Shown here piece by piece: positions 36,197-45,376 of a stretch of 64,000 nt of DNA. Made by a program: the position numbers and the translations under genes. The DNA lies in NCBI GenBank assembly GCA_964620645.1, contig CAZUHU010000002.1, positions 7,607-71,606 on the forward strand, written 5' to 3'. The first letter of the stretch is position 1, and every line of letters starts with the position of its first letter. The stretch comes from Bog-950 sp964620645. GTDB taxonomy: Bacteria; Bacteroidota; Bacteroidia; Chitinophagales; LD1. The notes beneath the pieces were generated by a model, which saw only the letters and a list, made by a program, of their open reading frames with translations, had not been told where the DNA came from and ran no database searches.

Positions 36197-37189
36197 ATGG
36201 AAAGGCATGCACAAAATAGAAACACACATCTATATACAAAGCCCTATGCTTTGCTAAGGCTGTGCTTTGTGCTGTTGTGCGCCGGCGCAGCTACGTTTAT
36301 CTCATCTGCACAAAGTATTTCCGCCACCTTTGTTTCCGATAGCGCCGAAATACAAATAGGCGACCATATTCCTGTAAAATTCAATTTGCGTTTCTCCGGA
36401 GGCATACAACCCCAGCTACCGCAATGGCGCGATACTATAGGCGAACTGGAAATTGTAAAAGCGGGCAAGCTGGACACTTTTGATAATGAAAAAAGCACCG
36501 TACTGTCGCAAAACTATGTGCTTACCGCTTTTGATAGTGGCGAATACCACACCGGGGTAAAAACCATCTATTATAAAACGGCTTCCGGCAGGCTGGATAG
36601 TGTGCTTTCAAATGATCTGTTAGTTGAAGTACGTACGGTACCGGTAGATACAGCAAAGCCCATTAAAGCTATTAAAGCGCCTTTGCAGCAACCATATACC
36701 TGGGATGAGTTTCTTTACTATTACATAGCTGCCGCCGTTTTACTGGCCTTACTTATTGCCTTGATTTTATACCTGCGTTGGCGCAATAACAAGCCCGTGC
36801 CCGAAGTGCGGCCTAAACCGAAGGAACCCGCGCATGTTTGGGCACGTGCCGAATTGAAAAAACTGGAAGAGGAAAAGCTGTGGCAAAAGGATGAAACCAA
36901 GCGCTACTACACGCGCCTATCCGAAATTCTGCGCTTGTACATCGAGTTCCGCTATGGCTATTATGCTATGGAAAGCACAACGGCTGAAATAGAAGAGAAG
37001 ATACAATCGTACCACGTAAAGCGCATTGCGCAGGAAAAACTATTGGCCATATTAAACCAGGCCGATCTTGTGAAGTTTGCCAAGTTGTTACCATTGCCCG
37101 ATGAGAATATAAAGAACATGGAAAGGGCTTTTGGCTTTATTGATTTAACCGAACCCAAAGAAGAGCAACAAAAGCAGGAAAAGAAGTAG
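36197..37189 (+). CDS. Bat-operon membrane protein of unknown function
   Basis: A 330-aa protein with a hydrophobic N-terminal signal (~20-39, ending SSAQS), a periplasmic beta-rich domain (~40-165), a membrane helix at ~172-194 (FLYYYIAAAVLLALLIALIL) and a cytoplasmic helical C-terminus with a Lys/Glu-rich tail (QQKQEKK). The layout is that of the DUF4381/BatD-like proteins found between DUF58 and BatA genes in this phylum. Spacing is 1 base and 3 bases to its neighbours. I do not recognise a defined function. Confidence 0.7.
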   Translation: MERHAQNRNTHLYTKPYALLRLCFVLLCAGAATFISSAQSISATFVSDSAEIQIGDHIPVKFNLRFSGGIQPQLPQWRDTIGELEIVKAGKLDTFDNEKSTVLSQNYVLTAFDSGEYHTGVKTIYYKTASGRLDSVLSNDLLVEVRTVPVDTAKPIKAIKAPLQQPYTWDEFLYYYIAAAVLLALLIALILYLRWRNNKPVPEVRPKPKEPAHVWARAELKKLEEEKLWQKDETKRYYTRLSEILRLYIEFRYGYYAMESTTAEIEEKIQSYHVKRIAQEKLLAILNQADLVKFAKLLPLPDENIKNMERAFGFIDLTEPKEEQQKQEKK

Positions 37190-37192
37190 AAG

Positions 37193-38206
37193 ATGTTTAA
37201 TCACCTAACAGAAATATCGTGGGCCAACAAATGGGTGCTCTGGTTTATACCGGTGGTACTTTTGTTGTCGGTTGTGTGGTGGTATTTCCGTTCGCGTAAG
37301 GAACACCCTCTGCTTACTATTTCTTCTCTGCGCTCCTTCAAGGGGTTTGAGCATCCGCTTAAGGCAATCATTAAACGCCTGTTGCCCCTGTTGCGGGTAG
37401 CAGCATTGCTTTTTTTGATTGCTGCCCTTGCCCGCCCGCAAACCTTGTACGACGAAGAGAAGGTTTCTACCGAAGGTATTGATATAGTTATTGCCGTGGA
37501 TGTTTCTACCTCAATGCTGGCTAAGGACTTTGACCCTAACCGCCTTGAGGCAGCTAAAAGAGAAGCCACATCTTTTATTGAGGGCCGCCCGCATGACAGG
37601 ATAGGCCTGGTAATTTTTTCCGGCGAAAGTTTTACGCAGTGCCCCGTAACGGTGGACCATGCCATTATTAAATCGCAGCTTAAAGAAATTAAGAACGGCT
37701 TGTTAGAGGATGGCACTGCCATAGGTATGGGGCTGGCTACATCGGTGCAGCGCCTGGTAGAGTCGGAAGCAAAGAGCAAAGTGGTGATTTTAATGACTGA
37801 CGGCGTAAACAACCGAGGCATGATTGACCCTATGACCGCCTGCGACATTGCCATGCACATGGGCGTGCGCGTATATACCATAGGCATAGGTTCCAATGGC
37901 GATGCCATGACACCGGTAGGGATGATGGCCAATGGCACCCTGGTATTTGACCGCGCACCCGTACAAATTGATGAAGCCCTTTTAAAGGACATAGCGAAAA
38001 AAACAGGAGGAAAGTATTTCAGGGCGGATAATAACGAACGCCTGAAAGAGATATACCAGCAAATTGATAAGCTGGAAAAAACGAAGATTGAAGTAAGCGC
38101 CTTTGAACGCAAAACCGAGAAGTTTCATGTGTTTGCATTAATAGCAGGGGTGCTTGTATTTATAGAATTGCTCTTAAAGTATTTGGTAACGCGCTCAATT
38201 CCGTAA
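37193..38206 (+). CDS. batA: BatA, VWA domain membrane protein
   Basis: A 337-aa inner-membrane protein: N-terminal helices ~14-32 and 62-80, then a VWA domain with an intact metal site (DVSTS, Asp103/Ser105/Ser107; ILMTDGVNNRG), and a C-terminal helix (~313-332). Bat proteins are linked to aerotolerance in Bacteroides, with an unclear biochemical role. The gene overlaps nothing, 3 bases after the previous gene and 3 before batB. Confidence 0.93.
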   Translation: MFNHLTEISWANKWVLWFIPVVLLLSVVWWYFRSRKEHPLLTISSLRSFKGFEHPLKAIIKRLLPLLRVAALLFLIAALARPQTLYDEEKVSTEGIDIVIAVDVSTSMLAKDFDPNRLEAAKREATSFIEGRPHDRIGLVIFSGESFTQCPVTVDHAIIKSQLKEIKNGLLEDGTAIGMGLATSVQRLVESEAKSKVVILMTDGVNNRGMIDPMTACDIAMHMGVRVYTIGIGSNGDAMTPVGMMANGTLVFDRAPVQIDEALLKDIAKKTGGKYFRADNNERLKEIYQQIDKLEKTKIEVSAFERKTEKFHVFALIAGVLVFIELLLKYLVTRSIP

Positions 38207-38209
38207 GGC

Positions 38210-39301
38210 ATGCCTAAGGATAACAACATAAAATACCTGTGGTTGCTGGTGCTTTTAGTGCCGGTGGGTGTGGCGTTATTACTTACGCGCGAAGTGGCTT
38301 TCCGATACGAGCATCCAAGCTATTTATGGGGCCTTGCCTTAGTGGCGCCGCTTATCGCATTTTTTATTGCAGGCCAGGTTTGGAAGGCAAAAAAGATGAA
38401 GCAGTTCGGTAACCCGCACCTGGTACAACAACTAACGGCCGATGCATCAATAGGCAAGCAGTTACTGAAATTTATTTTGGCCGCACTGGCATTCGAACTT
38501 ATAGTTATAGGTTTTGCTAACCCGCAGGTGGGCACCAAGCAGGAGAAAGTAAAACGCCAGGGTATTGATGTAATTATTGCATTGGATGTTTCTAACTCTA
38601 TGCTTAGCGAGGACGATGTAAAAATATCTCGACTTGCGCGCTCCAAAAACTTTATCAGCAACTTTATTGAACAGTTGAGTAACGACCGTTTGGGTATGAT
38701 TGTTTTTGCGGGCCGTGCCTACCTGCAAATGCCATTAACGGTGGACTATAGCGCTGCCCGTATGTATCTAAAGGCTACCAACACCGGTATGATACCTACA
38801 CAAGGCACTAACATTGCCGAAGCAGTAAATCACGCAAGGCAATCTTTTGTGCAGGGCGAGGACAAGCACAAGGCCTTAATAATTATAAGCGATGGGGAGG
38901 ATAATGAAGGCGGCACGGATGAGGCTATTGCCGCAGCCGTAAAAGGGGGTATTAAGATTTATACCATTGGCGTAGGTAGCGAAAAGGGCTCGCCGATACC
39001 TATGGGTAATGATTTTAAGCATGATGAGCAGGGTAATGTTGTACTATCGAAAATGAATGCGCAAATGTTGCAGGAGGTTGCTGCAAAAGGCAATGGTAAG
39101 TATTACACCATGGGCGGTGGTAAGGAAGAGATAAAGGCCATATTGAAGGATTTAGGAGGCCTGGGTAGCAAGAACCTGGAAGATGTAGTGTTTACTGATT
39201 ACGACGATCAGTTTATATGGTGCCTGTTGGCGGCGGCAATATTATTGTTGGTGGACTGGTGGTTAACCGAAACAAAATTTAAATGGAGCTTTAAACTGTA
39301 A
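38210..39301 (+). CDS. batB: BatB, VWA domain membrane protein
   Basis: A 363-aa paralogue of BatA: helices ~8-26, 38-56 and 84-104, then a VWA domain with metal site DVSNS (Asp126/Ser128/Ser130) and IIISDGEDNEG, and a C-terminal helix (QFIWCLLAAAILLLVDWWL). The N-terminal membrane layout and N-terminal half of the VWA domain align by eye with BatA, implying a tandem duplication. It is co-transcribed with its neighbours (3 and 2 bases). Confidence 0.93.
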   Translation: MPKDNNIKYLWLLVLLVPVGVALLLTREVAFRYEHPSYLWGLALVAPLIAFFIAGQVWKAKKMKQFGNPHLVQQLTADASIGKQLLKFILAALAFELIVIGFANPQVGTKQEKVKRQGIDVIIALDVSNSMLSEDDVKISRLARSKNFISNFIEQLSNDRLGMIVFAGRAYLQMPLTVDYSAARMYLKATNTGMIPTQGTNIAEAVNHARQSFVQGEDKHKALIIISDGEDNEGGTDEAIAAAVKGGIKIYTIGVGSEKGSPIPMGNDFKHDEQGNVVLSKMNAQMLQEVAAKGNGKYYTMGGGKEEIKAILKDLGGLGSKNLEDVVFTDYDDQFIWCLLAAAILLLVDWWLTETKFKWSFKL

Positions 39302-39303
39302 GC

Positions 39304-40053
39304 ATGAGGGCGATGATGACAAAATATATGCTTGGTGCGGTGGGCTTGCTCTTTCTGCATGTGGTGGTATATGCACAGCAGTTAAATATTCCGTTTACAT
39401 CGGTGCCTTATAAAAGTGATATACGTGCCGGCAACCGCCTTTTCCAGATAGATAGTTTCAGCAATGCGGCCGATGCTGAAGCACAGTACAAAAAGGCCAT
39501 GGATAAAGAGAATAACGCTCCTGTTGCAGTGTTTAATCTTGGCGATGCCATTTACCAGCAGGGCCGTTACGACACAGCAGCCAAGTGGTTTGAGCTTTCG
39601 GCAAAAACCAATACCGATTCATTAGTACGGGCTAAGGCCTATCATAATTTGGGTAACAGCTATGCCAAGGCTAAAACCCCTAATTGGGAGGCTGCTGCAA
39701 AAGCCTATAAAGAAGCTTTGAAGCTGAATCCTAAGGATGCGGATACCCGCTATAACCTGGCTTATGCTAACGAAATGCTGCGTCAGAAAAACCAGGGCGG
39801 AGGCGGTGGCCAAAACAACAAGCAACAGCAAAAAAAGGACGACAAGCAGCAGAACAAACAGAACGATAAGAACCAGCAATCGAAAAACGAGAAACAGCAG
39901 CAGCAACAAAACAGCGGGCAGCAGCCAAAGCTAAATAAGAAGGATGCTGAGCAGTTGTTACAGGCTATTTCTAACGAGGAGCAGAAAACAAACCAGAAAA
40001 TGCAGCAGAAGCAAATGAAGGTTGCCCCTGTTAAGATTGAGAAAGACTGGTAA
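39304..40053 (+). CDS. batC: BatC, TPR protein
   Basis: A 249-aa exported protein: signal peptide (MLGAVGLLFLHVVVYAQQ), two to three tetratricopeptide repeats (~45-155; e.g. ADAEAQYKKAMDKENNAPVA, KAKAYHNLGNSYAKAKTPNW, AAKAYKEALKLNPKDADTRY), then a Gln/Asn/Lys low-complexity stretch (~160-215) and a short charged end. The low-complexity tract is probably a flexible linker. In the operon between batB and batD; the latter is 96 bases away. Confidence 0.88.
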   Translation: MRAMMTKYMLGAVGLLFLHVVVYAQQLNIPFTSVPYKSDIRAGNRLFQIDSFSNAADAEAQYKKAMDKENNAPVAVFNLGDAIYQQGRYDTAAKWFELSAKTNTDSLVRAKAYHNLGNSYAKAKTPNWEAAAKAYKEALKLNPKDADTRYNLAYANEMLRQKNQGGGGGQNNKQQQKKDDKQQNKQNDKNQQSKNEKQQQQQNSGQQPKLNKKDAEQLLQAISNEEQKTNQKMQQKQMKVAPVKIEKDW

Positions 40054-40066
40054 ATTGCCTCCTGCA

Positions 40067-40101
40067 GGCCGCTTATTGTGTGAAAAAAATTTAAGCGGGC
40101 C
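40067..40101 (+). promoter_or_regulatory. Intercistronic hairpin between batC and batD
   Basis: GGCCGCTTA (40067-40075) pairs with TAAGCGGGCC (40092-40101, one bulged G). No U-tract follows. It lies in the only sizeable gap of the operon and may be an RNA processing or stability element. Confidence 0.35.
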
Positions 40102-40149
40102 ACCTTACCATTGACTATCCGTAGGAGAAGTAGAATTTTGCAGTATAAT

Positions 40150-42060
40150 ATGCGTGCACCAAAACCCATAGTTAGTTATGCAGCAGTTGTAAGGCAGACC
40201 GCCTTGCTGTTGTTGCTGTGGTTTGCCTGTGTTACCACCTTTGGCCAGGTGCAGTTTTCGGCCTCGGCGCCGGCCAGTGTTCCGGTAAATCGCAGTTTCC
40301 AGGTTGACTTTAAATTGAACGGTGTAATACGCGGCGGCATTAAAGCTCCCGCTTTTACTGATTTTACAGTTCTATCGGGCCCCAACCCTTTTACCGAGCA
40401 AATGAATATTAACGGTAAAAAATCGGAGGCCATTACCTTCAGCTATGTGTTACAACCCAAAAAGGAAGGCACTTTTAAAATAGGTAAAGCCAGTATTGCC
40501 GTTGATGGCGTAACAATGGAAAGCAACGAGCTTACTATAAACGTTACAAAAGCTGCAGCACAACAACAGCGCCAGCAGGCTCAACAGCAATACGACCCCT
40601 ATGATCCGTTTGGGATGATGCAGGACCCTTTCCAGGACCCCTTCTTTCAGCAACAGCAAACGCCTGAATATTCAAAAGAAGAATTGCAGAAACGCTTTAA
40701 GGATGATTTTATCGTAAAGCTGGAACTGAGCAAAAGCTCTGTTTACAAGGGCGAAATGCTGACGGCTACTTATAAACTTTACTACCGCCAGAACATGGCT
40801 GGCTTTAATGTTACCAAAGCCCCTGCCTTTGACGGTTTCTGGAGCCAGGAAGTAGAACTGGACCCTAAGCGCAAGCAGAAAATTGAAACGCTTAACGGCA
40901 AACAATATCACACTGCTGAAATACTGCAATATAACCTTTACCCGCAGCGTGCAGGTAATCTTACCGTATCATCTATAGAAGCTGTGGCTAACCTGCAGGT
41001 GATGCTTGGCTCACGCAACCCTTTTGATGTTTTCGGGGGACGTGTGCAGCCTTTTGATATGCAGCTAAAAACCAATACGGCAACTATAGAAGTAAAGGAA
41101 CTTCCGGAGCAGGATAAGCCGGCTGATTACTCGGGTGCCGTAGGTAAGTATAGTTTCGAAACCAAACTTTCTACCAAAGAAGTTAAAACAGATGAGCCTG
41201 TAACCTACAGCATGAAAATTGCAGGAAGCGGTAACCTTAAAATGGTAGAAGCCCCGGTGGTAAACTTCCCTAAGGAGTTTGAAGCTTATGACCCGAAGGT
41301 GAAGGAGAATGTGAATAACAGCGCAGGCGGTATGAGCGGCAGTAAGGAATACGATTACCTGTTAGTGCCACGTCAGCCCGGCGATTATGTTATACAACCG
41401 CAAACCTTTTCGTACTTCGATCCTTCAAACGGTAAATACATCACTATTAAATCTCCTGAGTATGCCTTAAAAGTTACCGGCGAACCCAAGCAGGTAACCG
41501 AAGTGATTACAGAAGATTTGAAACGGAAAGATGTAGTAACACTGGGCAAGGATATCCGCTATATTAAAACGAACCTGCCCGACTTTTCAGGCAGCGGTTT
41601 GCTGTTTGGCTCAGCAGGTTTTGTAGCCATGTATTCCACGCCTTTCATTTTGTTTTTGGCGCTGGTTGCTGCTAAACGAAGGAATGAAAACCTTGAAGCA
41701 GATGTAATAGGCACCAAACGCCGTAAGGCATTAAAGCAGGCCAAAAAGCGTCTGACGATAGCCGAAAAATATTTAGCGGCTAACGATAAGAACAACTTTT
41801 ATAATGAGGTAAGCCGTTCGGTATGGGGTTACCTGGGCGATAAGCTGAGCATGGATATGGCCGAATTAAGCAAGGATAATGTGGAAGAAAAGCTATTGGC
41901 CAAAAGCGTAAGCGCAGAAACTATCTCAAAATTCAAAGGCTTGATAAACACCTGTGAGTGGGCGCTTTATTCGCCGGTAGGTGAGGGTGGAGAAATGAAA
42001 CAGAACTACGAATTAGCCATGAACCTTATGGCCGATTTGGAAAACGAGATTAAAAAATGA
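40150..42060 (+). CDS. batD: BatD family protein
   Basis: A 636-aa exported membrane protein. The ATG chosen gives MRAPKPIVSYAAVV and then the hydrophobic segment ALLLLLWFACVTTFGQ; an earlier TTG adds a short leader. The periplasmic part carries BatD (oxygen-tolerance) repeats: FQVDFKLNGVIRGGIKAPAF, VKLELSKSSVYKGEMLTATY, and AFDGFWSQEVELDPKRKQK. A Gln/Pro-rich tract (~145-180) separates two parts. A membrane helix near residue ~490 (GSAGFVAMYSTPFILFLALV) and a cytoplasmic helical end follow. Its stop overlaps the batE start (ATGA). Confidence 0.92.
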   Translation: MRAPKPIVSYAAVVRQTALLLLLWFACVTTFGQVQFSASAPASVPVNRSFQVDFKLNGVIRGGIKAPAFTDFTVLSGPNPFTEQMNINGKKSEAITFSYVLQPKKEGTFKIGKASIAVDGVTMESNELTINVTKAAAQQQRQQAQQQYDPYDPFGMMQDPFQDPFFQQQQTPEYSKEELQKRFKDDFIVKLELSKSSVYKGEMLTATYKLYYRQNMAGFNVTKAPAFDGFWSQEVELDPKRKQKIETLNGKQYHTAEILQYNLYPQRAGNLTVSSIEAVANLQVMLGSRNPFDVFGGRVQPFDMQLKTNTATIEVKELPEQDKPADYSGAVGKYSFETKLSTKEVKTDEPVTYSMKIAGSGNLKMVEAPVVNFPKEFEAYDPKVKENVNNSAGGMSGSKEYDYLLVPRQPGDYVIQPQTFSYFDPSNGKYITIKSPEYALKVTGEPKQVTEVITEDLKRKDVVTLGKDIRYIKTNLPDFSGSGLLFGSAGFVAMYSTPFILFLALVAAKRRNENLEADVIGTKRRKALKQAKKRLTIAEKYLAANDKNNFYNEVSRSVWGYLGDKLSMDMAELSKDNVEEKLLAKSVSAETISKFKGLINTCEWALYSPVGEGGEMKQNYELAMNLMADLENEIKK

Positions 42061-42842
42061 ACGGCGGCATAAACATATTAGCATATTGTAGGCACAAGCA
42101 GTGGTTTTTGGCCGGTCTGTTGGTGTTCTTTACTGCTTTCAGTTTTGCACAAACCACGGCCCAGTTATACCAAAGTGCGGCCAAGTTATATCAGCAAAAT
42201 CAATTTGCAGAAGCCGCAGCGGCCTATGAAAAAATAATTGCACAGGGTGGTGCAGTGCCCGAAGTTTATTTCAACCTGGGCAATAGCTATTACAAGCTAA
42301 ACAACCTGGGCAAGGCCATTCTAAATTATGAACGCGCCAACCGTCTAGCACCCGAGGATGAAGACATCATACACAACTTAAAGCTTGCACAAAGCCATGC
42401 TGTAGATAAAGTAACCCCGGTACCGCAACTTGGCGTAGTGCGTTGGTGTAACGATTTAGTATGCTCCTATTCTGCTAAAGGGTGGGCAATGTGGTCTTTA
42501 GCAACCGCATGGCTGGCATTTATTGCTTTTGCTGCATACCTCTTTATGTCTTCTTACAGGGCGGTGCCACGCTTTGCCGGTATTGTGCTGGTGCTGCTTT
42601 CATTCACTTTTCTGTTTTTATGGCGTTGGCAACACAGCAACGTACATAATTCGGGCTATGCAGTTTTAGTAACTGAAAATATTTATGCCAAAACAGCCCC
42701 TGATGGATCATCTAATAATGCCTTTCAAATCCACGAGGGTATTAAGTTTTTGCTGCTGGATAAGGTTGGGGAATGGAACAAGATTCGCCTGGCTGATGGC
42801 AAAGTGGGTTGGGTTGCTTCCGGCAGTTTCGAGAAAATATGA
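42057..42842 (+). CDS. batE: BatE, TPR and SH3-like protein
   Basis: A 261-aa membrane protein: signal/anchor (LAGLLVFFTAFSFAQT), tetratricopeptide repeats (~20-110; e.g. AAAYEKIIAQGGAVPEVYFN, KAILNYERANRLAPEDEDII), two membrane helices (~140-185) and a C-terminal SH3-like domain (SGYAVLVTENIYAKTAPDG ... GWVASGSFEKI), as in BatE. The start overlaps the batD stop by four bases, showing translational coupling. It is the last gene of the operon. Confidence 0.9.
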   Translation: MNGGINILAYCRHKQWFLAGLLVFFTAFSFAQTTAQLYQSAAKLYQQNQFAEAAAAYEKIIAQGGAVPEVYFNLGNSYYKLNNLGKAILNYERANRLAPEDEDIIHNLKLAQSHAVDKVTPVPQLGVVRWCNDLVCSYSAKGWAMWSLATAWLAFIAFAAYLFMSSYRAVPRFAGIVLVLLSFTFLFLWRWQHSNVHNSGYAVLVTENIYAKTAPDGSSNNAFQIHEGIKFLLLDKVGEWNKIRLADGKVGWVASGSFEKI

Positions 42843-42947
42843 TTTACCGCTTCACTGGAGGTGTAAATAAATCATATTATTATTCCCCCTATATCTAACA
42901 ATCTTCTTACTTTAGGTTTAATTATTCAACCACCTAAAACTTACATT

Positions 42948-43292
42948 ATGGGCTTTAAAGAAGAGTTTAAAGAGTTTGCCCTTAAGGGAAACGTACTTGA
43001 TATGGCCGTTGGTATCATTATCGGCGCCGAGTTTGGAAAGATTGTAAACTCTATGGTAAACGATGTTATCATGCCGCCAATCGGTTACGTTATTGGTGGA
43101 GTTACTTTTACCGATCTTAAGTTGGTATTAAAGCCCGCTGATGCTGCTGCTAATGCCGCCGAAGTGGCTGTTAAGTATGGGTCCTTTATTCAGAGTTGTT
43201 TCAACTTTTTGATTATTGCCCTTGCCATTTTTATGATGATAAAGGTGATTAACAAACTGCGCCCCGAAACTGTAAAGGAAAAAACCTCTTAA
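42948..43292 (+). CDS. mscL: Large-conductance mechanosensitive channel
   Basis: A 114-aa inner-membrane channel that opens on hypo-osmotic shock. Family signature in TM1: LDMAVGIIIGAEFGKIVNSM then NDVIMPPIGYVIGG; TM2 at ~83-103 (FNFLIIALAIFMMIKVINKL). The N-terminal KEEFKEFALKGNV is normal. It is shorter than E. coli MscL (136 aa) because the periplasmic loop and C-terminal bundle are short, which is common in this phylum. Confidence 0.95.
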   Translation: MGFKEEFKEFALKGNVLDMAVGIIIGAEFGKIVNSMVNDVIMPPIGYVIGGVTFTDLKLVLKPADAAANAAEVAVKYGSFIQSCFNFLIIALAIFMMIKVINKLRPETVKEKTS

Positions 43293-43295
43293 GAA

Positions 43296-43907
43296 TTAAA
43301 AGGTGCCCACGCGGAAGAAGATAAGTCCGCTAACGCCGCTCAGGTCCATAGCTTTTAAACCAAAAAGCTGTGGGCCAAACACGGCTTTGTAGCTAAGCCC
43401 TGCCCCCAACCTGAAATAGGGCGTAGCATTATATATACCATACACAGCAGGTATAACCGCTCCCCAATCCCTACGCTGGTATAAATCCTTTGGCCATTCA
43501 AATTTTGCTGAAGCCCAACCGGCGCACAGTTCAGGTTGCAGGCTGAACATTTTGTTTTCAAAGAAAATATAGCTGAACGCCAAACCTGCAAAGTGATGTT
43601 TAAGATAAACGGGGTTGCTGTAATAGGGCACAACAGTAGGCTGCACATTTATTTGTGTACTGGGCGTTTGGTAGCGTGCGCTTACCACAAACTTATGATT
43701 GATAACCCAGTTAAGGCTAAAACCGATGTTCATGCCGGCTTTATCTTTATAAACCTGGCCAACGCCGGCATCTACCCCTACATAGGCGCGGCTATTGAAC
43801 TTTTTGGCTTTAAAAAAGGGCTCGTTGGTAGTGGTATCCTCCAGCATTAACTGCGCTGAAGCAGAAAGTGTTATTACTGAAAAAAGGAGTACCCAAAGGC
43901 TTTTCAC
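43296..43907 (-). CDS. Outer-membrane beta-barrel-type protein
   Basis: About 203 aa. The only start fitting the signal peptide (VKSLWVLLFSVITLSASAQ) is a GTG at 43907; the longer frame to 43988 lacks a signal. The mature protein has alternating strands (AYVGVDAGVGQVYKDKAG, IGFSLNWVINHKFVVSARYQ, LKHHFAGLAFSYIFFENKMF, ending FFRVGTF), as in small porin-like barrels. No substrate inferable. Stop codons of this gene and mscL are 3 bases apart without a terminator. Confidence 0.65.
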   Translation of the reverse strand: MKSLWVLLFSVITLSASAQLMLEDTTTNEPFFKAKKFNSRAYVGVDAGVGQVYKDKAGMNIGFSLNWVINHKFVVSARYQTPSTQINVQPTVVPYYSNPVYLKHHFAGLAFSYIFFENKMFSLQPELCAGWASAKFEWPKDLYQRRDWGAVIPAVYGIYNATPYFRLGAGLSYKAVFGPQLFGLKAMDLSGVSGLIFFRVGTF

Positions 43908-44018
43908 AGCACGATTATAGCAAAAAGCAGCCTTAGAATGGCCCCTAAAACCAAGTAATACACGCCTATGGATTATAAGTAGTTCCACAAACTGCCATAA
44001 TTTCTATTTTCACGCTGC

Positions 44019-45359
44019 ATGTATGCTATCATAGACGTTGAAACCACGGGCGGCAGCCCAAGCATGGACCGCATTATTGAGGTGGCCGTGTTTGTTTATG
44101 ATGGCGAAAAAGTGTTGGACTCGTTCTCTACCCTATTGAACCCCAAGCGGTTAATAGACCCCTATGTTACTAAACTTACCGGCATTACACAGGAAATGGT
44201 GAATGATGCCCCTTCGTTTGAGGATGTGCATGAACGCCTGCTGGAAATGACGCACGAGGCCATTTTTGTGGCCCATAACGTAAAGTTTGACTTTGGTATG
44301 GTGCGCCAGGAGTTTAAGCGCCTGGGTATTGATTTTAACCGCCGCCAGTTAGATACGGTTAACCTTTCACGCCGCGTGGTTCCCGGCTTTAACTCATATA
44401 GCCTTGGTAACATTTGTGATAGCCTGGGTATAGAAATAAACGCCCGCCACCGCGCCTATGGCGATGCGGAGGCAACGGTTAAGTTGCTGGAGGCTATACT
44501 CGCCAAACCATCCTCTGCTAAGTACATCGAAATTGAGTTGAACCACGGTATTGATGTGGACCTGTTGCCGCCCTATTTATCTAAAGCGGAAATAGAAAAG
44601 CTGCCTGAAGATGCAGGCGTGTTTTATTACAGGGACGAAGTCGGCAAGGTGCTGTTTTTAGAAGGCGTAAAAAATATCCGGCGGAAGGTTATCTCTCATT
44701 TTTCATCTCCTGCAGATTCAGTAGAGCGCAAGCGAATGTTTGAATTGATGCGCAGTATTGATTATGAGTTAAGCGGTAATGAACTTACAGCAAGGCTGCT
44801 TGCCTATCGCGAATTGAAAAAGCATCAACCGGAGTTTAACAAGAAGCCCCGCATACAACCGTACACGCACGGTATCTTTTTATCAAAAGATGAGCAAGGC
44901 TTTAATCAGCTTAAAATACACCCGCTTAGTTGGGAGTTGGGCGAGTTGATGCTGCGCTTTTCATCAAAGGCTACGGCCAACAAAGTACTTGGCAAAATAA
45001 TACGCGAGAACAGCCTGCACGGTTGGTTTGCCCTGCGCTCTAAAATGAAGGAGAAAGGTGTAGACCAGAAATCGTTGAAGAGCTACAACGCCATGATTGA
45101 GAAGGCGGCACGCAAATATTTATACAAGCATCCTAATTTCTTTATTGTGGCAGAGGGCATACACCCCGATGAGCACTCTGTAGTTTGGATAGAGAACAAC
45201 GTGTACCAGGGCTTTGGTTACTTTAATCCGGAGCTTACTGAAATGGTGCCCGAAAAACTTAAGGAGCTGGTAAAGGCGGATGAAGACGATTTCGAAGTGC
45301 AGAAAATTATAAAGAGCCAGCTGCGCCGTATGAAAGGCATTAAAATAATTTCTTATTAA
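44019..45359 (+). CDS. DnaQ-type exonuclease fused to a degenerate GIY-YIG domain
   Basis: A 446-aa protein. Residues ~1-165 are a DEDDh 3'-5' exonuclease: AIIDVETTGG (Asp-Glu), FVAHNVKFDFGMV (Asp) and ARHRAYGDAEAT (His-Asp), all present. A UvrC/Cho-like GIY-YIG region follows (~195-290: DAGVFYYRDEVGKVLFLEG, VKNIRRKVISHF, ELTARLLAYRELKKHQPEFN). The first Tyr is Phe, the second is Leu, and the Glu equivalent of the LLLEHN motif is Ala, so the second domain is probably not a nuclease. The role is likely in DNA repair; the exonuclease part is predicted to be active. Confidence 0.85.
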   Translation: MYAIIDVETTGGSPSMDRIIEVAVFVYDGEKVLDSFSTLLNPKRLIDPYVTKLTGITQEMVNDAPSFEDVHERLLEMTHEAIFVAHNVKFDFGMVRQEFKRLGIDFNRRQLDTVNLSRRVVPGFNSYSLGNICDSLGIEINARHRAYGDAEATVKLLEAILAKPSSAKYIEIELNHGIDVDLLPPYLSKAEIEKLPEDAGVFYYRDEVGKVLFLEGVKNIRRKVISHFSSPADSVERKRMFELMRSIDYELSGNELTARLLAYRELKKHQPEFNKKPRIQPYTHGIFLSKDEQGFNQLKIHPLSWELGELMLRFSSKATANKVLGKIIRENSLHGWFALRSKMKEKGVDQKSLKSYNAMIEKAARKYLYKHPNFFIVAEGIHPDEHSVVWIENNVYQGFGYFNPELTEMVPEKLKELVKADEDDFEVQKIIKSQLRRMKGIKIISY

Positions 45360-45376
45360 TTACTTGCCCCTATAAA

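Noticed and set aside
34262..39301. MoxR with VWA proteins as a phage-defence system
   Set aside because: The full gene order continues into batC, batD and batE, which identifies the chromosomal bat operon; no defence effector or mobile element is near.
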